A stretch of 24,648 nucleotides of DNA from Sulfuricella sp. (lineage in GTDB: Bacteria; Pseudomonadota; Gammaproteobacteria; Burkholderiales; Sulfuricellaceae). A model generated the notes under the pieces. It was not told the DNA's origin. It ran no database searches and worked only from the letters and a program-made list of their open reading frames with translations. The stretch spans positions 1 through 24,648 of the forward strand of contig JAUYEK010000408.1 of the NCBI GenBank assembly GCA_030691435.1, read 5' to 3'. The translations under genes were made by a program, and so were the position numbers. How positions within the stretch are numbered: the first letter of the stretch is position 1; each line of letters starts with the position of its first letter. Positions 18,947 to 24,648 of the stretch are shown here, one piece after another.

Positions 18947-20857
18947 ATGAGTAAAACCGAAAAAAATTCCGGCCATGCCTCAACGGCCACAAACGGTAAG
19001 AGCAAATCCTCTGGCCTGATGCTTGCCGCTATCGGCGTGGTGTTCGGCGACATCGGCACCAGCCCGCTGTACACCCTGAAAGAAGTGTTTCACAGCGCCC
19101 ACGGCATCGCGCCCAGCCACGACAATGTGCTCGGAGCGCTGTCGCTGGTGCTGTGGGCGCTGCTGATCGTGGTTTCGCTCAAGTACGTGATATTCATCAT
19201 GCGCGCCAACAACAATGGCGAGGGCGGCATTATGGCGCTGCTGGCGCTGACGCTTAAAAGCTCGCCCGGCGACACGCGAAGCCGCTGGTTGTTGATGTCG
19301 ATGGGGATTTTCGGCGCCGCGCTGTTCTACGGCGATAGTCTGATTACCCCGGCGATTTCGGTGCTGTCCGCCGTGGAGGGACTGAAGATCGCCACCCCCG
19401 CGCTTGAGCCTTTCGTTATCCCGATCACGCTTGCGGTGCTGATCGGCTTGTTCATGTTTCAGCGCAAAGGTACCGCCAGTGTGGGTGCGCTGTTCGGGCC
19501 GGTGATGATCGTCTGGTTTGCCACTCTGGCGCTGCTAGGCATCATCAACATCCTCGACGAGCCGGCGGTATTGCAGGCGGTGAACCCGCTCTACGGCGTT
19601 CAGTTCTTTGTGGAAAACCAGTGGTACGGCTTTCTGGCCTTGGGCGCGGTGGTGCTGGCGGTAACCGGGGGCGAGGCGCTTTACGCCGACATGGGCCATT
19701 TCGGCCGCATGCCGATCAAGACAGCATGGTTCTTCTTCGTGCTGCCAGCGCTGCTGCTCACTTACTTCGGCCAGGGCGCACTGATGATCCACAATCCCGC
19801 CGCAGTGGAGAACCCGTTTTACCTGCTCGCGCCGTCATGGGCGCTTTACCCGATGATCGCCCTGGCCACCCTGGCCACGGTGATCGCCTCTCAGGCCGTG
19901 ATTTCGGGTGCCTTTTCCGTCACCCGTCAGGCGATACAGTTGGGTTACTGCCCACGACTGGAGGTGCAGCATACTTCGGAACGGGAAATCGGCCAGGTCT
20001 ACCTGCCGGCGATCAATTGGGCTTTGCTCGTGGCGATCATCGCGCTGGTGCTGGGGTTCCGTTCCTCCAGCAACCTCGCTGCCGCTTATGGCATTGCGGT
20101 CACCGGCACCATGGCTATCGACACCATCCTGGCGGTGGTGGTGGCACGTGCGCTGTGGGGATGGAGTCGGGTCACGGCCGTTCTGGTCGCCGTCCTGTTC
20201 CTGATCATCGACCTGTCATTCTTCGGTGCCAACGCCATGAAGATTCCTCAGGGGGGCTGGTTTCCCCTGGTTGTCGCTATTGCGGTATTCACCTTGTTGT
20301 CTACCTGGAAGCGGGGGCGGGCGCTGCTGTTCGAACGGCTGCAGACCGGCGCAATCGCGCTGGAGCCTTTTCTTGCCGGAATTGCCGCCCACCCGCCGCT
20401 ACGCGTGCCAGGCACGGCGGTTTTCCTTACCGCCAATCTCGGCGGCGTGCCTCACGCCATGCTCCATAATCTAATCCATAATAAAGTGTTGCACGAACGG
20501 GTGGCTCTGCTGACGGTCATCACCGAAGACGTACCCCATGTGCCGGAAATTGATCATGCCGAGGTGCAGTCGCTAGGCAACAATTTTTATCGGGTTATCG
20601 TGCGTTACGGCTTCAAGGACGAGCCAGACATCCCTAAAACACTGATGCAATGCAAGGAATGCGGATTGGAATTCCAGATGATGGAAACTTCTTTTTTCAT
20701 CAGCCGGGAAACCCTGATCGCGACGATAGCGCCGGGCATGGCGCTGTGGCGCGAAAAGTTGTTTATCAGCATGGCGCGCAACGCCGGCAGCGTCTCCGCC
20801 TACTTCAAGATTCCGACCAACCGGGTGGTGGAACTGGGAACGCAGATCGAGCTGTGA
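18947..20857 (+). CDS. kup: Low-affinity potassium transporter Kup
   Basis: Kup is a proton-coupled K+ uptake permease of the KUP/HAK/KT family in the inner membrane. The 636-residue protein has a short polar N-terminus and then the signature IGVVFGDIGTSPLYTLKEVF at about residues 29-48. Around a dozen membrane segments follow, including the conserved ALYADMGHFGRMPI stretch, and a C-terminal cytoplasmic region of about 170 residues begins after LLSTWKRGR. Both length and motifs match the family. It is preceded by its own candidate promoter and is not obviously in the ntrYX operon. The Shine-Dalgarno before ATG 18947 is weak. Confidence 0.97.
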   Translation: MSKTEKNSGHASTATNGKSKSSGLMLAAIGVVFGDIGTSPLYTLKEVFHSAHGIAPSHDNVLGALSLVLWALLIVVSLKYVIFIMRANNNGEGGIMALLALTLKSSPGDTRSRWLLMSMGIFGAALFYGDSLITPAISVLSAVEGLKIATPALEPFVIPITLAVLIGLFMFQRKGTASVGALFGPVMIVWFATLALLGIINILDEPAVLQAVNPLYGVQFFVENQWYGFLALGAVVLAVTGGEALYADMGHFGRMPIKTAWFFFVLPALLLTYFGQGALMIHNPAAVENPFYLLAPSWALYPMIALATLATVIASQAVISGAFSVTRQAIQLGYCPRLEVQHTSEREIGQVYLPAINWALLVAIIALVLGFRSSSNLAAAYGIAVTGTMAIDTILAVVVARALWGWSRVTAVLVAVLFLIIDLSFFGANAMKIPQGGWFPLVVAIAVFTLLSTWKRGRALLFERLQTGAIALEPFLAGIAAHPPLRVPGTAVFLTANLGGVPHAMLHNLIHNKVLHERVALLTVITEDVPHVPEIDHAEVQSLGNNFYRVIVRYGFKDEPDIPKTLMQCKECGLEFQMMETSFFISRETLIATIAPGMALWREKLFISMARNAGSVSAYFKIPTNRVVELGTQIEL

Positions 20858-21191
20858 CGCGCCCCGCCATCAATTTGGGGTTGCGCGGCGACTCACATTC
20901 GACGGGCGCCAGAAAAGCGGACGCACCTCCGATGAGATGTTTATCGCCGGCAACGGCTTCGCCCCTGTTTATGATTTTCAGCCCTATTTTGTGCGCCTTG
21001 CGCGGGATACCCACGCCAATTCACGAATAGCGACATGCCGCGGGATTATCGCAAGAAGCTCATTTTATTTGAGACCCAATCGGTGTAATCGCTTGAAATG
21101 CTTTGATTAATGCATTTCGTGGCGTAATATTGGCAGGTGGCGGGTTGGCCTGCCTGGCGATGGCGGCGTGCGGCAATAACGAAGGGGCAAC
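20858..21191. other. 334-nt intergenic region kup-fapA
   Basis: No gene is supported here; the open frames that cross it lack conserved sequence and ribosome binding sites. Near the kup stop an imperfect CGCG/CCCC...GGGG/CGCG inverted repeat (about 20860-20889) could be a hairpin but has no T-run. The right part holds a 7-bp inverted repeat GAAATGC...GCATTTC (21095-21101/21112-21118) overlapping a candidate promoter, and an AAGGGG Shine-Dalgarno for the next gene at about 21181-21186. The middle, about 20890-21060, shows nothing I can name. Confidence 0.5.
21103..21130 (+). promoter_or_regulatory. Candidate sigma-70 promoter for the DUF342 gene
   Basis: TTGATT (21103-21108) and TAATAT (21125-21130) are 16 nt apart, about 60 nt before the ATG. 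The -35 box lies in the spacer of the 7-bp inverted repeat 21095-21101/21112-21118, which would suit an operator. No FliA-type flagellar promoter was seen. Confidence 0.3.
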
Positions 21192-22838
21192 ATGGGGGCA
21201 CTGCGGGAAAGTGGGTTGACGCTCAAGCTGGCGGATGACAGACGCCGGCTGCTGGCATCTTTTCGTCCGGCAAAAGTCCTCGGCGAGGCCGACCTGGGTT
21301 TGCTGAGAGGCGAGTTGGCGGAGCAATTCCCCGACCTGTTCATTTTCGAGCAGCTCCTGCCGCAGGCAATCAATAAAATTCGTGCCGGTGAGGCATTCGA
21401 AATAACCATCGGCGAGGTGCGGGACGGCGAAGTCCAGGTCCATCTGGACGCCAGCAAAATGGCGGCCTATCTGCACATTTTGCCGCCTTTCGGCGGCGCG
21501 CCCGTCACCCGCGAGCAGGTGGGCAGCGCCATCGAGCGGGCCGGCGTGGTTTTCGGGCTCGATCACGAAGTCGTCGAGCAGTCTATTCAAGCCGGTCGCG
21601 CCGACAACGTCCTGATCGCGAAAGGCCGTCAGCCTGTGTACGGCGAGGATGGCCGGCTGGAAAGCCTGATTCCCTCCATGAAGGAACGCCGTCCGCGCCT
21701 CGACGAACACGGCTTGGCGAATTACCGCAACCTTGGGGAAGTCCTTGTCGTCCACACGGGCGAAACCCTGGTGCGACGCGTTCCGGCCACTCCCGGCGAA
21801 GCGGGGGAAACCCTGCTCGGCCAGGAGATTCCCGCCATCCCCGGCAAGGATGTGATGTTCGCTTCCGGCCTGACCGGGGTGGCGCCCGATACCAGCGACC
21901 CCGACGTACTGGTCGCCGCCATTACCGGCCAACCCGTGCAGGTGAAGAACGGCGTGATTGTTGAGCCCACCTATACCGCGTCCAGCGTCGACCTGTCCAC
22001 CGGCAACATCGTTTTCGACGGCACGGTCAAGGTGCAGGGCGACGTGCAAGCCGGCATGTGCATCCGGGCGACCGGAGACATCCACGTCGCCGGCACGGTG
22101 GAGGCGGCGACTCAGGGGGAGGCGACCCTGGAGGCCGGCGGCGACATCGTGGTTCAGGGCGGGGTGATCGGTCGCGCCGATTCCGGCAGCGGCGAAAGTC
22201 ATGTTTCCCACCTCCATTGCAAGGGTTCGTTTACTGCCCGCTTCGTCCAGAATGTCCAGATTTTCGCCGAGGACAGCATCTACATCGACGATACGGCGAT
22301 GCACAGCGATCTCTCCGCCGCCAACCAGGTCGTGGTGGGAAAAGAAGGCTCAGGCAAGGGGAAGGGGCGCATTATCGGCGGGTTGACCCAGGCAACGCTG
22401 CTGGTCAAGGCGCAGGTGATTGGTTCCCCGTCACTGACCAAAACAGTGGTGGAAGTGGGATTCCACCCCAAAATGAATGACCGGCTCCGCCTGCTGGCGA
22501 GCGAACGGGAAGAATGGGACAAGAAGCTGGAGGATGTGCAAAGGGTGCTGGCCTTCGCCAAGCTGAATCCCGGCAAGCTTTCCGAGGAAACCCTGCAGAA
22601 AGCCGAAAAAACCCTGGTCTCGGCGCAGGCCCGCATCGCGGAGTTGCAAGACGAACACGAGATCCTTAACGGGCAACTCCGGCTATCGGACAAAGGCCGC
22701 GTGGTCGTGGAAAAAACCCTTTACGAGGGCGTCGAGGTGATGTCCGGGGGGCAACGCTACAAGGCGGTTGCAGAGCGGGGCGCCGGCGTGTTTTGTCTGC
22801 GCGAGGGCGAACTGGTGTACGACGACTTGCCTCGTTAG
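21192..22838 (+). CDS. fapA: DUF342 / FapA family protein
   Basis: This 548-residue protein matches the DUF342 (FapA) family. An N-terminal mixed domain (about 1-190) is followed by the glycine-rich right-handed beta-helix (about 215-400), with turns such as DGTVKVQGDVQAGMCIRA, GDIHVAGTVEA and GGDIVVQGGVIGRA. A predicted coiled coil lies at about 425-500 (ASEREEWDKKLEDVQRVL onward), then a short beta C-terminus. In Vibrio, FapA affects polar flagellum assembly; many homologues have no known role. No flagellar gene is near, so a flagellar function here is not supported. AAGGGG just before the ATG is a good Shine-Dalgarno. It converges on the NYN gene, with a palindromic element between the two stop codons. 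Confidence 0.9.
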   Translation: MGALRESGLTLKLADDRRRLLASFRPAKVLGEADLGLLRGELAEQFPDLFIFEQLLPQAINKIRAGEAFEITIGEVRDGEVQVHLDASKMAAYLHILPPFGGAPVTREQVGSAIERAGVVFGLDHEVVEQSIQAGRADNVLIAKGRQPVYGEDGRLESLIPSMKERRPRLDEHGLANYRNLGEVLVVHTGETLVRRVPATPGEAGETLLGQEIPAIPGKDVMFASGLTGVAPDTSDPDVLVAAITGQPVQVKNGVIVEPTYTASSVDLSTGNIVFDGTVKVQGDVQAGMCIRATGDIHVAGTVEAATQGEATLEAGGDIVVQGGVIGRADSGSGESHVSHLHCKGSFTARFVQNVQIFAEDSIYIDDTAMHSDLSAANQVVVGKEGSGKGKGRIIGGLTQATLLVKAQVIGSPSLTKTVVEVGFHPKMNDRLRLLASEREEWDKKLEDVQRVLAFAKLNPGKLSEETLQKAEKTLVSAQARIAELQDEHEILNGQLRLSDKGRVVVEKTLYEGVEVMSGGQRYKAVAERGAGVFCLREGELVYDDLPR

Positions 22839-22844
22839 GGGCTG

Positions 22845-23013
22845 CTAGCAGCCTGTCGGACTTAAAGGAAATCGGCTGCAAAATGATCTGGCCGGTGCAT
22901 ATTTCCCCGCTTTCCTGCGCCAATATGAATAACTATTGGCTTGAAAATCGTGAAAATCTGCCCTCGACCAGCTCATTTTTCGCTTCGATTCTTTACGTCC
23001 GACAGGCTGCTAG
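22845..23013. mobile_element. MITE-like element with long imperfect terminal inverted repeats
   Basis: A perfect 17-bp inverted repeat, CTAGCAGCCTGTCGGAC at 22845-22861 and its complement at 22997-23013, extends inward with few mismatches: TTAAAGGA against GTAAAGAA, then AAATGATCTGGCCGG against AAATGAGCTGGTCGA. Each arm resembles the other over at least 50 nt, so most of the 169-nt unit is an imperfect palindrome. CTAG at both ends may be a 4-bp target duplication (22845-22848, 23010-23013). It encodes no protein of note. The structure is that of a non-autonomous MITE; no parent transposase is in the window, so the IS family is not assigned. It would also fold as a long hairpin in RNA from either flanking gene. 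Confidence 0.7.
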
Positions 23014-23855
23014 TATTCGGGGTTGAAGTTCTTGATGATGATCTGGCCCGACTTCTCGTCGTGCTCCACGTCCAGCAGCTTGCGCGCGGCAGCTTCCTCA
23101 AGCAGCTTGCTGAACGAGCGAAAGCCGTAGTAGCTTTCATTGAAGCCCGGCTTGCGCCGCTTCAGCGCCTGCTTGACCATCGAACCCCAGATTTTTTCCT
23201 CTTCGCCGCGCTCCGCAAACAGGGCCTCTACCGTCTCCATCATCAAGTCCAGGGCTTCCTGTGACTTGCTGCCCTCTTCCGGGGGTGCGGTTTTAGGAGC
23301 CGCCCCCGCGCTGCCTTTGGCGGCAGGCTTTTTCTTGCTGGTGCGCTTCTTGGCTTTTTCCGCCTTCTCGGCGTTCTCGCGTGCCAGATCGTCGTAGTAG
23401 ATGAACTCGTCGCAGTTGGCGATCAGCAGATCGGAGGTGGAGTTCTTGACCCCGACCCCGATCACGGTCTTGTTGTTCTCGCGCAGTTTGCTCACCAGGG
23501 GCGAAAAATCCGAATCGCCGCTGATGATGACGAAAGTGTCGACATGGGATTTGGTGTAGCACAGGTCGAGGGCGTCGACCACCATGCGGATGTCGGCGGA
23601 ATTCTTGCCCGATTGCCGCACGTGGGGAATCTCGATCAGCTCGAACGATGCCTCGTGCATGGCGGCCTTGAATTCCTTGTAGCGCTCCCAGTCGCAATAG
23701 GCTTTTTTCACCACGATGCTGCCCTTGAGCAGCAGGCGTTCCAGCACCTTGCTGATGTCGAACTTGTCGTACTTGGCGTCGCGCACGCCCAGCGCGACGT
23801 TCTCGAAATCGCAATACAGCGCCATGCTGCGGATGGTTTGGGGAGAAGCTGCCAT
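23010..23855 (-). CDS. NYN-domain (LabA/DUF88) protein with C-terminal LOTUS (OST-HTH) domain
   Basis: The 281-residue product has an N-terminal NYN domain (about 11-155) of the PIN-like nuclease superfamily. Acidic residues line up as a metal site: D16 (YCDFEN), D88 (SADIRMVVDAL) and D114/D116 (ISGDSDFSPLVSKLRE). A Lys/Ala-rich flexible linker (about 158-195) leads to an OST-HTH/LOTUS RNA-binding domain (about 198-281), with YYGFRSFSKLLEEAAARKLLDV. The combination suggests an RNA-binding nuclease; the substrate is unknown. The start at 23855 is chosen because GGAG stands 6 nt upstream; ATG 23867 would add four residues. The open frame extends to 24212, but that part is low-complexity and overlaps a plus-strand gene. 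The TAG stop lies in the CTAG end of the palindromic element. Confidence 0.9.
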   Translation of the reverse strand: MAASPQTIRSMALYCDFENVALGVRDAKYDKFDISKVLERLLLKGSIVVKKAYCDWERYKEFKAAMHEASFELIEIPHVRQSGKNSADIRMVVDALDLCYTKSHVDTFVIISGDSDFSPLVSKLRENNKTVIGVGVKNSTSDLLIANCDEFIYYDDLARENAEKAEKAKKRTSKKKPAAKGSAGAAPKTAPPEEGSKSQEALDLMMETVEALFAERGEEEKIWGSMVKQALKRRKPGFNESYYGFRSFSKLLEEAAARKLLDVEHDEKSGQIIIKNFNPEY

Positions 23856-23882
23856 GTTCGGCTCCATGTGGTCGCGTGAACC

Positions 23883-23898
23883 GCGATGATAGCATCGC
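23883..23898. promoter_or_regulatory. Small inverted repeat upstream of the NYN gene
   Basis: GCGATG-ATAG-CATCGC is a perfect 6-bp inverted repeat with a 4-nt spacer, 28 nt upstream of the NYN start in the divergent spacer. It could be an operator; no regulator is identified, and a chance palindrome of this size is quite possible. Confidence 0.25.
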
Positions 23899-23974
23899 TC
23901 CGGCATGGAGGGAGTTGTCCCGGAGGGTCGGCGGTGACATACTGGCGTCCCGATTCGTTTGTTTGGAATACAGT

Positions 23975-24406
23975 GTGGAATTTCCGCTTCATTCCGGCCT
24001 GAAATATTCGGCCATCGCTGCCGTGCTGTTGCTGGCGACCGCCCACGCCGCCAGTGCGGAGCAAGTGGTGTGCCATTACACCTATGGCGGCGAGACCCAA
24101 CTCCTGGCCGCACTTCCGGTGAAATCGCCCTATGCGGTGACGGGCATCCGGGTGGGGTCGTATTTCCTGTTCCGGCTGGTATTCCAGGACGAACCCGCCG
24201 AGTCGGCGGCAATCAAGGTGTATACCTACGTCGACCGGGATGAAGTCCCGACGCTGATCCACCAGGCCAGTTTCCCTTATCCCCCGGCGGCCAACGCGGC
24301 AACGTCCTATGGTTTCAGCGGACTGCACTTCGTCTACGAACCGGTACGCGATAGCGAATTGCAATACTGGTGCCGGATGGCGCCGTACAAGGAGGCAGGC
24401 CGATGA
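23975..24406 (+). CDS. Small exported protein of unknown function upstream of capA-like gene
   Basis: I do not recognise this family. From the GTG at 23975 it has 143 residues, with a signal peptide ending near AHAASA and mature protein starting EQVVCHYTYGGE. The mature part (about 117 residues) has two cysteines (in VVCHYTY and QYWCRMAP), possibly one disulfide, and alternating hydrophobic/aromatic stretches such as SYFLFRLVFQ and GLHFVYEPV that suggest a beta-sandwich. The frame opens at 23876, but the upstream residues look non-coding and run into the divergent spacer; GGA about 8 nt before the GTG supports the shorter start. ATGA overlap with the next gene indicates tight coupling with the CapA-like protein. 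A periplasmic accessory role is inference only. Confidence 0.75.
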   Translation: MEFPLHSGLKYSAIAAVLLLATAHAASAEQVVCHYTYGGETQLLAALPVKSPYAVTGIRVGSYFLFRLVFQDEPAESAAIKVYTYVDRDEVPTLIHQASFPYPPAANAATSYGFSGLHFVYEPVRDSELQYWCRMAPYKEAGR

Positions 24407-24648
24407 AAACCACCGGACCAGCGTTGCTGCTGGCAACGCTGTTGCTCATCGCCGTCGCGGTGCAGGCAGACCCGGTGCGGCTGATCTTCGCCGGCGACAT
24501 CATGCTCGACGACGGGCCGGGGAGGGTGATCCAGTCGGGGCGCGATCCGCTGGCCCACTTCAGCGCCACCCTGGCCGAGGCCGATTTCACGCTGGGAAAC
24601 CTGGAATGCCCCGTCGCTACCGGCGGCAAGGCGCTGGAAAGCAAGATA
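24403..24648 (+). CDS. CapA family protein (3' end outside window)
   Basis: Only 82 codons are visible. A signal peptide (MKTTGPALLLATLLLIAVAVQA) is followed by VRLIFAGDIMLDDGPG and the ADFTLGNLECPVA motif. These are the first two conserved blocks of the CapA/PgsA metallophosphatase-like family, linked to poly-gamma-glutamate or capsule export in Gram-positives and widespread with unknown roles elsewhere. D and N residues in GDIMLDD and GNLECP would bind the metals. Its ATG overlaps the stop codon of the preceding small exported protein (ATGA), so the two are coupled. The rest of the protein lies beyond the right edge. Confidence 0.85.
   Translation, partial: MKTTGPALLLATLLLIAVAVQADPVRLIFAGDIMLDDGPGRVIQSGRDPLAHFSATLAEADFTLGNLECPVATGGKALESKI

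Noticed and set aside
20650..21030. Possible small gene in the kup-fapA region, either strand (also 20805-21014 minus)
   Set aside because: Both frames overlap the kup 3' end, lack a Shine-Dalgarno and show no recognisable motif.
21060..22304. Long minus-strand open frame (414 codons)
   Set aside because: It is the antisense shadow of the DUF342 gene, whose beta-helix repeats and Shine-Dalgarno are clear.
23856..24212. N-terminal extension of the NYN protein to 24212
   Set aside because: The extra residues are rich in Pro, Arg, Gly and Ser, have no conserved motif and lie antisense to the small exported protein gene.

Overview
This window looks like the replication-origin neighbourhood of a betaproteobacterial chromosome, probably Nitrosomonadales-like. 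That placement is inferred from gene content and order: dnaA-dnaN-gyrB without recF, an EarP/EF-P(Arg32) pair, and lysM-dprA-smg-topA divergent from def-fmt-rsmB-DUF4390-ntrY-ntrX. No rRNA, tRNA, CRISPR array, prophage or complete insertion sequence was recognised. The dnaA-dnaN region is visibly more AT-rich than the GC-rich remainder.

Layout. 1-4856: dnaA (5' end outside the window), an oriC-like spacer with two perfect DnaA boxes, dnaN, a parS-like site, then gyrB. The gyrB frame is interrupted by an amber codon exactly where the near-invariant leucine of the YKGLGE motif belongs; the missing C-terminal 62 residues follow in the same frame. 4831-6608: earP and efp, the arginine-rhamnosylation system for EF-P and its substrate, closed by a strong bidirectional terminator. 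6683-11808 (minus strand): lysM protein, dprA, smg and topA, read in that order. 11926-18830 (plus strand): def-fmt (overlapping by 1 nt), rsmB, a DUF4390 exported protein carrying seven tandem hexapeptides, then an NtrY-like sensor kinase and an NtrX-like regulator whose AAA+ domain lacks the Walker A lysine and the GAFTGA loop. 18947-20857: the K+ transporter kup. 21192-22838: a stand-alone DUF342/FapA protein, convergent with a NYN-LOTUS putative RNA-binding protein; a small MITE-like palindromic element sits between their stop codons. 23975-24648: a small exported protein of unknown function, overlapping by 4 nt the start of a CapA-family protein that runs off the window.

How the genes work together. 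The left end is chromosome replication and partition (DnaA, sliding clamp, gyrase, oriC, parS). The centre is DNA topology and uptake/recombination (topA, dprA) and translation (EF-P and its modifying enzyme; peptide deformylase and Met-tRNA formyltransferase; 16S rRNA m5C methylation). The right end is sensing, potassium and cell-surface functions. The observations most worth a second look are the gyrB amber codon, the degenerate NtrX-like AAA+ domain, the MITE-like element placed on a stop codon, the parS-like site overlapping the gyrB ribosome binding site, and the hexapeptide array. I did not find a convincing wholly new multi-gene system.
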